From Chromera velia (Eukaryota; Sar; Chromeraceae), in the NCBI GenBank assembly GCA_018398765.1, contig JAHBMJ010002610.1, positions 1-17,471 of the forward strand: 17,471 bases of DNA, read 5' to 3'. A model generated the notes under the pieces. That model saw only the letters and a list, made by a program, of their open reading frames with translations, did no database searches and had not been told where the DNA came from. Of this stretch, positions 7,031 to 17,138 are shown one piece after another (position 1 is the stretch's first letter; every line of letters begins with the position of its first letter). The position numbers were made by a program, and so were the translations under genes.

Positions 7031-10000
7031 TATACTGGAACTTGAATCTCAATGCATGCGGCGTATGCGCTTAGGTATGCACCATTGCGCCCAAGTGTGC
7101 GCATGCATGCAAACTTAGTGCCAAGCCAGCAGGCAAGTCAAATTCGGTCAACTGAGATTCGATTTTCAAACAACACGGCCATCATGATATGCAAACAAGA
7201 ATGAGAGGCAACAGGCACACAGTCAGTGCCACGCATGCACAAGCAGTGACAATCTTTCAGATCGGTCAGAAAGGAAACAGGAAAAGAAGGGAAGAAAGGG
7301 AGGGGGAGAGGAAGGAGGGCGGGAATAGATGCAGAGAGGAAGGGAGATCAACAGTCGAACTTTTCGGTCGTCCTGTTGTTCGCCCTCCTTTGATTTCTTT
7401 CTTACTTGTGTTCGTTTGTTCCTTTGTTGGCTTGTTTCTTTTTTTGATTCCCTCCCTTTCGGTCCGCGTCTATCGAACCGAATCAATAGACCGACGGCCG
7501 TCTGGCTGACAGAACGAGTCTGACCAATGGACACAAAATCGGCTGAACGGATCTTTCTTTCTTTTGTGACAGACGATGACTTTAGGAGACAAGTATTTCT
7601 CAGCCCTCTTCGATCCTCTCCTTCTGTCGAGTAGTCAGACGCAACGTCCGGTGAACGGTGTTCTGCATGGTCTCATGCGATTAAAAGGGTTAAATTATTC
7701 GTTTCAGAACCGATCCTCTTTCTTTATGCATGCAGTGAGCGTTCGCTCTCATGCACAACCGAGGCCGAAAATTCCGAAACAATCGGAGCCCACAAGTGAC
7801 TCGAATCCACTTTATTGGCAGAAAAAGAAAAGAAAAGAAAAGAAAAGAAAGAGGCAGCCACATTTCTTGCAGGAGGCAGGGCGAAAGAGACGAGAGGAGT
7901 GCAGTGACGCATACCTGAAAAAATGAAATGACGGCTTGCACCGACTGTTCGATCGACTGCTGGATAAGCAGGTGCGCGTGCATGCATGCATGCATGCAGG
8001 AATGCACACACATTGAGGATGAATGGATGAGGGGGTGACTCATGCATGGAGCGACTGAATTCATCTCTGATGCCCCAGCCAGGCAGTACAGGATGGACAC
8101 ATGCGCAAGAAATGAAAGAACGGTCATGCATCCGAGAAGATCGGACACGCAAAGGAGACACACGTGAAAACGCAAAGCAAGTGCACACACACACGCACAC
8201 ACACACACACACACAAAGGTAGAAGAGACAGGGGGGGGAACACAACTCTCACAGATTCAGAGGAAAGAAAATGTGAGGAGACACGCCAAACAAGAGAAGA
8301 GGATGCGAATTGAGACGGGGGGAGAGGGTGAAAACACTGGGGGGAGAGGAAGAGATCCACACATGCACAAGCAGGAAAGAAGAGAAGAAGGCATGCACAC
8401 GCACCCACCCACGAAGAGAGAGATATATGGACATGAGTAAGGAGAGAGAACAAACAAGGGGAAGAGGAAGAAATTGACTCGGACACGCGAACCTGTAGGC
8501 TCTTTGACGACACCCACCCTAGCTGTCTCAATTTCCTTCCACGTCTGTGCGTTCCACAAAATCAATGTTCAAAGAAATGAAAGAAAGACGTGTATTTCGC
8601 TCTTGTCTTCCTTCCTTTCGTCCTTCGCTACTTGCTCCTTTCTCCTTCTCCCTTCGCCCCTCCCGGGGGCCCCCGCCCCCGTCTCTTTCCCCGCTCTTTT
8701 GCTCTCTGAGAGCAAACGTTTGAATGCCCCCTCTTGCTGTTTGTCGCTTTGTTGGAAAAAGAAAAGAAAAATCAATAGACGCGCAGAAGAGGCATCGTTG
8801 ACAGAAACAAACTGTACACCCAACCGTTTCTCTTTTTTGTGTGCCGACCACATACGACTCCCCTAACCAACTTCATTCCGGATCCTTCGTCAAATCCCTC
8901 CTTTCTTTTCTCCCGACAGCCGCCCCCCAAATTGACAAAATTTCCGACCCGCCAAAACAAAAAAGTCTCCAGATATCTTCTAGAGAACAGTGTCGGTATA
9001 CAAAAAAGAAAGTCACTCCGGGAAAATCGTCGCAAAAGAAAAATGGACGGGAAAAGGGAAAACACACAAAAGAGTGCACGTGCATACACACATACATACA
9101 TACACATGCGGGGATAAAGTTCCGTCCGGCGCGTGAGTGCATTCTCGCTCTTCTGCCTGGCACGTTTAATTTCACTGGGAGAATTGAGGCCTGGCAGTCG
9201 ACACACCCACACGCCCAACGGACCCATCAAATGCAAAGCTTAAGAAAACAAAAAAGGCCAGGCAGTGGAAGGACAGAAGATTTCATTCCATCCAGCCACC
9301 GCCAGACAGACAGTCCGTGTCGGAAGGTTGATAGAAGACCGACAAAGAAAACTGCTGTAAAAAGTGGCGACATTTTCACGCTCCCGGTGACTATGGATGA
9401 GTGAGAAAATCTAAATCGAAAAGGAGACCCGAAAGCACATTTGATCGTTGCACGCACCCTCACTCCCCCTGTGAGCGGTAGATGAGTGAGAGGGATGCCA
9501 ATTGTCGAAAAAGCCAGCGGGCCCTTTCTCTCTTTCTGTCTCTGCGGTGCCGTGTCTGTACAGGTGCATGCATAAAAATGCCAGCGCACATCACCTTAAA
9601 TCGATAGAAAAACTTGCAATAGCAAAACGGCAATAACGAAAAAGCAAACCCGTTTGAATTTCCTCCGACCTCCTGTCGCAGCTGCTTTCCTCCGCTTTTG
9701 TCCGTTCTCTAATCTTTGCCTTTGCCTGTCTTGTATCGAAATTCTTCAATTGACTGGTCCGAATGACGCACTCACATGACTGAAGAAACTGCGGGAAGAC
9801 GAAACGAGAAGAGGCAAGATCGATGCAGTCGGACAAGACATCATCTTGCATGCTGATGAATGACCGATCTTTCCTTCCTTCCTCCCTCCCTTCCTTCCTT
9901 CGCTAAAGGAAAAGCAAACGCAGTCAGTCTCTCTTTCCGTCCGTTCGTTTTGCACCTGCCCTCCCCCTTCCGAATACAGTCGTCACTTCTTCTACGCACC

Positions 10001-10455
10001 ACATGCACTGACTAAGGCTCCAAAGCCATCATCGGGTTTCCTTCCACAATTAAGTTGCGAATTCTCACTACTCAGATGGTTCCTTCCGCCAGCTCCGCTG
10101 CAGTCGTGCGGCTGATTTACTTGCCTTCGTGTCAAGGCAGGCGAGGGGACTGGAAAGACTGACGCGTCGTCTCTCTCCATCCAGGCAGGCTTGCAAGGAA
10201 GCTAGGCATCCTGTTGCGTACGTTTCTTTCGTCTTTCACTCCGCATGTCTCTTCTTTTCTTCCTTTCTTCCTTCCTTTCCCACCTCCTTCATGTAGCATA
10301 TCAAATGGATGACAGGGTTTTGAGATTGCTCTACCTCTCACAGTGTATCTGTCTTTTGATTCCTTTGTGGGTCTTCTTTCCTTTTCCTCTGCCTGTCCCC
10401 TCTCTCAGTTCCCTCCTGATTGAGCTAGTTCACTTCAAAAAAAAAAGTCAGTCAG
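7031..10455. other. Gene-poor interval, no supported gene
   Basis: I see no recognisable protein, tRNA or rRNA here. Contents: GCATGC-rich stretches (7050-7110, 7975-8050); a purine-rich plus strand from about 7820 to 8470, changing to pyrimidine-rich at about 8590-8720; a CA run at 8186-8214; a 12-bp palindrome CGGGGGCCCCCG at 8664-8675; CATA repeats near 9086-9108; and CCTT repeats near 9875-9903. Open frames up to 187 codons exist (for example 8841-9404, plus) but have composition like the adjoining noncoding DNA. Part of 9900-10455 may be the 3' UTR of the transporter gene. Confidence 0.6.
7975..7998. repeat. GCAT tandem repeat (TGCATGCA run)
   Basis: Five tandem GCAT units give overlapping TGCATGCA palindromes. 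Another CATGCATG lies at about 8040 and a further TGCATGCA near 7727. It is a short tetranucleotide microsatellite. It matches the words in the divergent promoter and could bind the same factor, or simply be a repeat. Confidence 0.8.
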
Positions 10456-10717
10456 TTAGTACCCTCGGATTCTCTGCAAGACTTCGGAGGCCAGCTCGAT
10501 CTTGCGGCCCATTTTGTCCATCAGGGCAGGGGAGAGTTCGGAGACACGCTCGGCTGTGTCAATCCCTGCGTCTCCCAACGAGGCGGCCTTCTCCATTAAG
10601 GAAGGAACAGCAACGCCGCCTATCTTCGTTGCCTTCTCCGCGAGAGGGACCAGCTTGGCACCTCCTCCAGTCGACTCTGAGAGGCTCTCAGCGGCCCTCA
10701 CGGCTTCCTGGCCGACT
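10456..10717 (-). CDS. Transporter exon 9: helical C-terminal tail
   Basis: One base completes a Lys codon (AA|A), then 86 residues and TAA at 10458-10456. The sequence (VGQEAVRAAESLSES and on, ending RIRGY) is rich in Ala, Glu, Lys and Ser, with predicted amphipathic helices and no membrane span. Acceptor GAGCAG|A follows a roughly 260-bp CT-rich tract. Confidence 0.75.
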
Positions 10718-10806
10718 CTGCTCACACGCACTCGCGGAGAGAGAGAATGAGAATGAGAAAGAGGGAGTGTGTGTGAAAGAGAGAGGAGAGAGAGAAGAGA
10801 GAGAGA

Positions 10807-10851
<45 letters not shown>

Positions 10852-10944
10852 AGAGAGAGGAGAGAGAGAAGAGAGAGAAAGAGAGAGAGGCAGGGAGGGA
10901 GGGAGAGGTAGAGAGAGCGAGAGCGAGAGCGAGAGAGGGAGAGC

Positions 10945-10976
<32 letters not shown>

Positions 10977-12349
10977 AAGAGAGAAAGAGAGAGGGAGAAA
11001 CAAACCCAGACAGAGGCACAGAAATACATAAGTGTTCACACCAGTCTACAAGAAGCTCTAGCATTGCTTCATACGAAGAAAAATGAGCCAAAACGACGGC
11101 AAGCTCACCCGTGCAGATATGCACAAATGTATGAACTGACTGACTGACTGACTGCTCGACTGACTTTTCGAGAGCGGAGGCTGCCATCGCTTCGTATGAA
11201 GAGGCAGATGCAGAAACTCCCGCACCATCGGCAGAGGAGGACGCAGCAACGTCCACAAAGTCAGCGGCGCCACTGAAGAAGAGCGCAGGGCGTGCGACAG
11301 AGGAGAGAGCGGCAGCACTTGCAACGCCCACTAACTGATCTTTTTCTTTTCGTTCTCCTTGCCCCTTTCCTCTGCGTCTGCTTTCGCTGCCGGAGGCAGA
11401 CAGGAGGAGACGGAGGGGGGCTCTCCGCAACCTCATTCCGGACTTCATTACGCCGACCAGCTGACTCGAGGAGGATTGATAGTTATCTGTTCTGGTCTCT
11501 TCCCTCTCTTTCATCCTGCCCTCTTCATGTTCCTCCTCTTCTTCTTCTTCTTCTTCCTGTTCCCCCGGCTCCTTCAAAGCCATCATTTGACCGTACACAC
11601 ACGCAGAGAGGATCAGCGCACCTCCAGCAATGTCTTTGGCACCCATGGCCTCTCCTGCAGGCACAAAAGAAAGTTAAGCGGCAACAAAGAGACGCAATCA
11701 AAGCGACGTTCAACACAGAAACCATCCATGGAAACAGTCGGAAGTCGTGCGATGATCTTGAGGGGGCAAGGAAAAGATTTGGGTGCAAGACTTGGGCCCC
11801 GCCGTCAGAACTCTCGGCCCAGACTGTCCTCACTACTACTCTGCAGGCTTTAGCTGCGTTTCCTTCAGATTCAAACGGAAAAGGGACACAGCGTGTCACA
11901 CAGTCACCGATACTTTTTCACTTTCTCCCCTCTCCCCCTCTTTCTCTGAAAACGAGAGCAACAGAGAGACGGCACCCGCCGCCAAAAGCCAAGAGGCAGA
12001 ATACAGAGCGACAGGGGAAAAAACGAACGGACGGACATCAGTGGGGAAAGAAAGGTAAACAGAACCCACCAAGCAACCAGCCCGCGAACAGCGCAGCCCA
12101 GAGGGGCTCAGAAGCCAGGATTAAAGCCATTTCACCGGCTCCCAAGTATTTGAGCACAACGGTCTCGACAATCACAGTCAGAGCTGTTGCGATCGCTCCT
12201 GCAACGTCAAATCCGCACAAAACCAGCAATGAAAACACTTCTACTGATCGCTCCCGCCTATGAATGACTCTACGAATGAATACATGAACGACTAAAGGTA
12301 AGGGAGTTGCCGTGCAAAACAGCCGGCCGACCAACTTACACCCTCACAC

Positions 12350-12387
<38 letters not shown>

Positions 12388-12389
12388 AC

Positions 12390-12426
<37 letters not shown>

Positions 12427-15400
12427 CGGGGGGGCACGCGCTACACTTTCTGCGGCCCCCCACAGCAAGAAGGCTGCCGAATATCGAGGCGCATAGATTC
12501 CACAGTGAAAGTAAAATCGCGTGGCCCAATATGGAAAGTATCATCATTGCAGAAGAGACGGTGGGCCACGATCGCATCACGCTGAACAGCTCACCTGTGT
12601 AAAAGACCGCGAGCAGTGCCTCCTTGTGTGCGAGAATGTCCCCAAAAGCAAAGCCACCGGTCTCCACCGCTTCCCTCACCGACTGCACTCCCAACCCTTC
12701 GAGACTTTCACGCACTCCCCCGAGACCCCAGAGGTCCCCTCCTGCCCACACCAGAGCGGCCAATGCGGTCACCCACAGCGTAACTCCGCTGTACGGGACC
12801 GCCTCTTCAGGATACCGTTTCATGGCCTCCTCTGCCACTACATACCCCCCAGAGAACCCCACAGCCTGCAAAACCAAACGGAGTGAGTGAATGAGAGGGG
12901 ATCTTTCGTGTCCAAAAACAAACACAAGAGAGAAACGCGATGACCCTTTTGTCACTCGGACAGCCGTTTTGTCTGCCTGCCTGCCTGCCTCTCTTTTCTT
13001 CCCGTCTGTCCGTCTGCCTTTATGTATCCACCTGCCTCCAGAAGACTGTCACGAAGGATCAATGCGAATTTACCAAGGAGCTCAGAGAAAAAGTTTTCGT
13101 GATTGAGTGCAGAGAGGAAGCAGCGTGCGTAGCTGTTACAGGAAGCGGATAGATAAATATGATGTCGACTCATGCAGCAACTTTCATTGTTCATTCACGG
13201 TCAGAAGACCCGACGGTCTAGAAAAGAAAGACCGATGCATCCATTCTTCCCTTACACAAGATTCCTCCATGAACAACGTGTTTGTCGTTCTCTTTCTGTC
13301 TCTTCCTTGCTGTGTAACTCTGGACTCTTTCTTTCTGTCGTTCTTTCTATTAATATCTTTCTTGCATTCTCTCTCTCCCACCTTTTCCTTTTCTTTTTTT
13401 CTCCCCTTTTTTCCTTCTGTTTGTTTTTCACTCGCCCCTCAATCCCTTCATGTAATTGGTGTCTTGATCAGGCAACAAGCTAGCCGTGCATGGACACAAC
13501 AGGAGAAACGGAATTCTTCGTTTCGCTTTTCAGCCAGAAGAAACTCATGCACTCACCTGCACCAGATTCAAAAGAGTGCCCGCCCCAATCGACAGAGACA
13601 CCGGCAGCGGCAGCCCAAAGCCAGAGCCGACAGTCTCCTCTCCCAGCTGAGCTTTGCCTTCTTGCAGATGAACAAAGGCGTCGGTAAGGGAGGAGAGTGA
13701 GAAAGAGGAGGGGTCGGGGAGGGTCAAGCTTTTCTGAGTCAGGAGAGCCACACCCAGGAGAGCGACAACGGCCGCCTGCAGGAACGAGAAGGAAAAGGAG
13801 AAAAGCAGTCACGGGAACGCATTCCCTTCGGGATGTGATGGGCTGCGTATGTGTTTGATCAAACGTCTGCTTGCTTCGAAAGAACATACCCTTCATTCAA
13901 ACTAGCTTCTGTGAAAGAAACCGCTTTCTATTCCATCCGAGAGAGACAAACACAAGAACAAATTGATTACATGTCTTGTCTTTCCACTCTGTTCTTTCAA
14001 GTCTCACAAAAAGGAAAACAAGAAAGGAAGGAATACCCACCACAATGCGTTTGTATGCCCACTGAATTGAGGATTCGGCGTTTTAAAAGAAACCAGGCAG
14101 CCCATCCAAGTCTCTCATGCGTGCATCACTGGTCCAAAGCCCCTGGTTTTCGTTCCTTCTAACCCCCCCCCCCCTTCCCAACCCAGTCCCCCCCCACACA
14201 CACACCTGGACGCTGTGGGACTTGAATTTCTTTCCCGTCAGCCCCGCCTCCAACAGAGGAGTGAACACCACCACAAGGGAGCACAAGAATGCCGCCTCGT
14301 CGGCAGAGCTCAGATTCAGACCCAAAGCCTGCAGGCAGACAGGCAGGAAGAAGTTATTGAAGGAACAAAGGCATATCCCCACCCGGCTCTCATCTCGTTC
14401 CCCTCCTTCCCTCCTTCCTTCGATTTTCTGTTGACACAATCGGGTCTACTTCGCATTCATTTTCTGTTGACACAATCGGGTCTACTTCGCATTCCGATCC
14501 GAACCAACAAGCAGACTGGCTAGAAGGGAAAAAACGAAGGGAACTCCCTTTCCCCCTCCGCTTCAGCAGCCGCATGCACGAAAGAAATCGCAACGCAACG
14601 ACATGCGCTGATTGGCTAAAAAGAAAAACATGCACATCAACAACATATCTAGACCCACCTGCGTGATGTACCCAATCGCCACAGGAATCCCTCCAAGTAT
14701 CCCCAGTCCAACAACTTCCAGTCGGGCCTGCACATGCAGCACAGCACACAGTGAGAGGTCAAGTGGCTGCCACTGCTCTGTCAATCTATTTGTCCCTCTC
14801 TTATACACACACAGTCACACACCCACATGGACATATCGTGTCGGGGGCCACTCTCTCGTGCTGCGCGTCCACCAATACAGACACGGACACGCGCCCGCCC
14901 ACCACATTCTCCTCCTTCTGTTTGCGTGACCCGAACGCCACACGCAGCCCTCAAAAACAGTTCTTTTCATAACGCATCTGGAGTGTAAGTTTGGCACGCA
15001 TACATCTCCACACGGGAATTGCGATGGGCATATTTATGTGCATGGTGTCGTTCTGCTGCCAAAACGCTAAGCTTCCATGTAGGCCCGTCATTTCCCACTG
15101 GAGGCGCTCTGAGGGACTCCTCCAGGGGACTTCCTTGGGCAGGCACGACCCCCGCAACCTCTCTCGCCCAGACATGCACGTGCAAAGGAAAGACGTCTGA
15201 GAGAAGCCCTCACTGACTGACTGACTTTCAGAACCCACGGGGCAATTACGAGAGCAGCCACGGAGAACCGCGCGGCAGCAGCGACTGAGGGCGGAAGAGT
15301 GTCTTGCATAAATTTGATCGACCCGAAGTTGGTCCCTGTTGTCACGGCCTGCACGCACGCAATTATTTTAATCTCATGTTTGGATACGATACAGCGGGAC

Positions 15401-16608
15401 ACACACTACATGTTTTTTTCCGTCACATCGACACGACGCTAACTCTGGTGAGGAGAAGAGACGAGAAGAAAACAGAACACCAGAAAGAAAGAAGCACTCC
15501 TCGGTTCCTGTGTCTCGGACGAGTCGCTGGGCACCATCCCGGATCCGTCTGTCTCCCTGTACCTGTATCCTTGGCACATCCTATGCATGTATGAGAATAG
15601 TTGCAAAAGTGAACATACAGATGTTGCAGACGCACGCACCATGAGAACAGTTGCAAGTCGCGGGAAGAGCCAAGAAGGGGAGAACAATTCGCCCTCTTTT
15701 TCTTGTTCTTTTTCCTCTGTCCCCTGTGCTTTTGTTTCCCTAGCCATGTGCCCTCCTTGGCCTTGGGCAGTTTCTTCCCTTTCACCCGCGTTGGTTGCGG
15801 CCCCAATTCCATTTGCATCGGCGGAGAGAGAAATGGGGACGGAGAGGGCCCCCCTCTCTCCATCTTCTCGTTCCGTCACGCCGACTGCCCCTGCCTCCCC
15901 CTCTCTTGCCGTCTCCGCCGCCATGAGGGTGGCAGAGACGTGAGAGGGCCCCTGCGCGTTTGCGAAACTTCGAGAGGAAGGAGAAAGAGAAGAAGAGGCG
16001 TAGGAAGAGGGTCGCGGTTGGGTTTGCAGTCTAGCCTTAAAATGAGACTCTGACTGTATCTCCAAATGTTCTTCGTCCTTTTCCTTTCTGACCTCCCCGG
16101 CGTCTAAGAGCCCGGCCACATCAATTGAGTCGAAGGGCACAAAGACGCGATGCGCACTTTCTCCTCTTCTCTCAATCTCCTCAAAGACGTCAGCGCCACC
16201 CCCAAGTCTCTGTCTGCTTACTTTTTCTTCATTGATGAAACTCCTGCTGCTGCTGCTGCTGCTGCGGGTTTCTACTTTTCCAGAACCATCGTCCTCTTCT
16301 GTTTCGTGCAGTGGTCTCTCTTCTGTCAGCCTTCTTTCTGAAGGAAATGATGCATTTTGGTTCCCCGAATTTAGAGGAGACCCCTTTGCAGGAGACAGAG
16401 AGAGGAGGTCTCTCGGACGGCTGGCCTTTGCCTCCCTGTGCTGAGGGGAAGCTCGACGAGACCGTTTAAATGAGCGGGAGGGGAATGGAGCGGTCGTCTT
16501 CAGGGCGGGAGAGGGGGAGGAAGAGAATGCAGAGACGAGGCCGGCAGAGTTGGAGACGAGCACCGCAGCTGCTGCGACTGCCGCGGCTTTTGACGAGACG
16601 GTCCGCAT
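10456..16608 (-). CDS. Plastid-targeted EamA/DMT-family transporter, nine exons
   Basis: Drug/metabolite-transporter superfamily carrier, probably in a plastid envelope or surrounding membrane; the substrate is unknown. Exons (minus strand): 16608-15640, 15348-15226, 14727-14659, 14328-14206, 13775-13557, 12865-12595, 12198-12070, 11654-11165, 10717-10456. All introns are GT-AG and every junction keeps frame, giving 884 residues and a TAA stop. Residues 1-27 are a signal peptide with Ala27|Phe28, then a Ser/Arg/Pro-rich transit region and a long polar extension to about 310. Ten membrane helices follow, at about 316-336, 344-363, 369-387, 397-419, 429-442, 487-512, 524-544, 582-608, 612-635 and 643-661: two five-helix EamA halves. 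The family hallmark Glu-Pro-Leu-Trp (ASEPLWAAL) in helix 9 and the GE.......GGALIL pattern into helix 10 are clear. A poly-Glu run (about 667-675) begins a roughly 220-residue tail. Typical family members are about 300-400 residues, so both extensions are unusual. Confidence 0.88.
10738..11000. repeat. GA/CT-rich tract in transporter intron 8
   Basis: About 260 bp of nearly uninterrupted purines on the plus strand, so a giant polypyrimidine tract on the transcript just upstream of the exon 9 acceptor. It contains an internal duplication with a 74-bp offset (GTGAAAGAGAGAGGAGAG at 10773 and 10847). It could form triplex DNA. The Ser-Leu open frames across it are artefacts. Confidence 0.9.
11136..11164 (-). 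repeat. GTCA repeat at the intron 8 donor
   Basis: On the transcript, intron 8 starts GTCAGTCGAGCA and continues with GTCA units to about 11136. It is the same tetranucleotide as the minisatellite at 1836-2690, here also exactly at a splice donor. Confidence 0.8.
11165..11654 (-). CDS. Transporter exon 8: helix 10 and acidic tail
   Basis: Completes a Gly codon, then EAMGAKDIAGGALILSACV (helix 10), a run of nine Glu, a basic/Ser-rich stretch and Ala/Ser-rich sequence ending ASALE. Acceptor CTGCAG|GA; donor GAAAA|GTCAGT, phase 2. The tail has no known domain that I recognise. Confidence 0.8.
12070..12198 (-). CDS. Transporter exon 7: helices 8-9
   Basis: Completes a Gly codon, then AIATALTVIVETVVLKYL (helix 8) and the diagnostic EMALILASEPLWAALFAGWL (helix 9). 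Acceptor TTGCAG|GA; donor CTTG|GTGGGT, phase 1. The Glu-Pro-Leu-Trp is the strongest family signature in the protein. Confidence 0.85.
12352..12424. repeat. CA/GT microsatellite in transporter intron 6
   Basis: CA repeat on the plus strand (GT on the transcript) with a few CACG and CAGA interruptions, inside intron 6 (12594-12199). No coding role. Confidence 0.9.
12595..12865 (-). CDS. Transporter exon 6: helices 6-8
   Basis: 90 full codons plus one base. Starts AVGFSGGYVVAEEAMKRYP (rest of helix 6), then helix 7 (GVTLWVTALAALVW), a Gly/Glu-rich loop and the start of helix 8 (ALLAVFYT). Acceptor TTGCAG|GCT; donor ACAG|GTGAGC, phase 1. Confidence 0.85.
13557..13775 (-). CDS. Transporter exon 5: helix 5, linker, start of helix 6
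   Basis: 73 residues: AAVVALLGVALLTQ (helix 5), a Ser-rich linker of about 43 residues joining the two EamA halves, then SIGAGTLLNLVQ starting helix 6. Acceptor CTGCAG|GCG; donor CAG|GTGAGT, the best consensus donor in the gene. Phase 0 at both ends. Confidence 0.85.
14206..14328 (-). CDS. Transporter exon 4: helix 4
   Basis: 41 residues (ALGLNLSSADEAAFL and on), the family pattern of a loop with Ser-Ser-Ala before helix 4 and then F.PLLE. Acceptor CTGCAG|GCT; donor CAG|GTGTGT. Phase 0 at both ends, 123 nt, the same length as exon 2. Confidence 0.85.
14423..14494. repeat. Exact 36-bp tandem duplication in transporter intron 3
   Basis: Two identical adjacent copies (14423-14458 and 14459-14494), each starting ATTTTCTGTTGACACAATCG and ending in CGCATTC. 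The sequence is unique, not low-complexity. Zero divergence implies a very recent duplication, an assembly artefact, or selection on the unit. Confidence 0.95.
14659..14727 (-). CDS. Transporter exon 3: helix 3
   Basis: A 69-nt phase 0/0 microexon-sized exon of 23 residues (ARLEVVGLGILGGIPVAIGY and on), essentially one membrane helix. Acceptor GTGCAG|GCC; donor CAG|GTGGGT. Confidence 0.85.
15211..15225 (-). repeat. GTCA repeat at the intron 2 donor
   Basis: Transporter intron 2 begins GTCAGTCAGTCAGTG on the transcript. It is a short array of the same unit that makes up the PPR intron minisatellite. Confidence 0.85.
15226..15348 (-). CDS. Transporter exon 2: helices 1-2
   Basis: 41 residues starting AVTTGTNFGSIKFM, completing helix 1, and ending APWVLK in helix 2. 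Acceptor GTGCAG|GCC; donor AAA|GTCAGT followed by further GTCA units. Phase 0 at both ends, 123 nt. Confidence 0.85.
15640..16608 (-). CDS. Transporter exon 1: leader, extension, start of helix 1
   Basis: Encodes 323 residues. The ATG at 16608 begins directly before the Ala/Val-rich signal peptide (A at -3). The open frame continues upstream to 16734, but those residues are not needed. A Ser6 run and acidic/basic low-complexity segments fill residues 60-310. It ends in LATVLM at donor ATG|GTGCGT, phase 0. Confidence 0.85.
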
Positions 16609-17045
16609 CGTGAAAACTCTGTTTCTCCTTTTCCACCTTTCCGAGCAGCAATGTCTTCGTTCGCGTGAGCCAAAAGGTGAAGCACCCTTCCTGGACAACC
16701 GTCTGCTTATCAGCACCTTTCTCTCATCGAACAAACGGACTCAGAAGAGACGAAAAGGAACAGATCACAAGAAGATCGACCTATAAACCTGTCGGCTCTC
16801 AATTCCGGTTTGACTTCACTGCTGGACTGATTTCTTTTTGCAAGACTGGACCAGAACGACCTACGAAGGCCAACTTCACAGCACTTTCTTCCAAATGCAG
16901 GCTATAGTTGTCAAAGTTACACTTGTCAAATTTATGAGACAGCTAGGAGACGTTCAATGAAATGACAGCAGTCCGTGGTGTGCGTGGGTTCCGATTTTGT
17001 GATTCATTGGATTTCACAGGTGACTAAAACTTTTTAGCCACATGT
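16609..17045 (-). promoter_or_regulatory. Upstream region of the transporter gene
   Basis: Presumed 5' UTR and promoter of the leftward transporter gene. A TTTATA word on the minus strand at about 16782-16788 is the only TATA-like element near the start. The rest is unique sequence of ordinary composition with no gene seen. Confidence 0.3.
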
Positions 17046-17095
17046 CCCGGAAAGCGGAGCTGAGAGGGCACTTAACAAAAATTGCACCCCCCCAG
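17046..17095. repeat. Diverged direct copy of the foldback element's inner part
   Basis: CCCGGAAAG, AGCTGAG and GGCACTT occur in the same order here as at 17161-17196, about 115 bp downstream, followed by an A/T-rich stretch and a C/G-run in both copies. The two are diverged direct repeats. Confidence 0.55.
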
Positions 17096-17138
17096 ACCAC
17101 ACGGCCGGGCCGGCTTGCGTCTGACGTTGACAGGAAGA

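Noticed and set aside
7690-8245. Two overlapping minus-strand frames of about 174 codons
   Set aside because: They begin in a CA microsatellite, are rich in Cys/His/Ser from GCATGC and purine-tract sequence, and have no recognisable motif.
8841-9404. 187-codon plus-strand open frame
   Set aside because: Lys/Thr/His-rich composition follows local base bias, there is no domain, and opposing minus frames of similar length exist.
9591-9851. 86-codon minus-strand frame of fairly mixed composition
   Set aside because: It looks slightly more protein-like than its neighbours, but there are no leader, motif or splice partners to support it.
10769-11086. Arg-Glu repeat and Ser-Leu repeat open frames over the GA/CT tract
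   Set aside because: Simple-repeat artefacts inside transporter intron 8.
11040-11110. Possible cassette exon in intron 8 containing a SSYEAM-like stretch
   Set aside because: With the nearest AG and GT boundaries and the required phase it runs into a stop codon, so it does not splice in frame.
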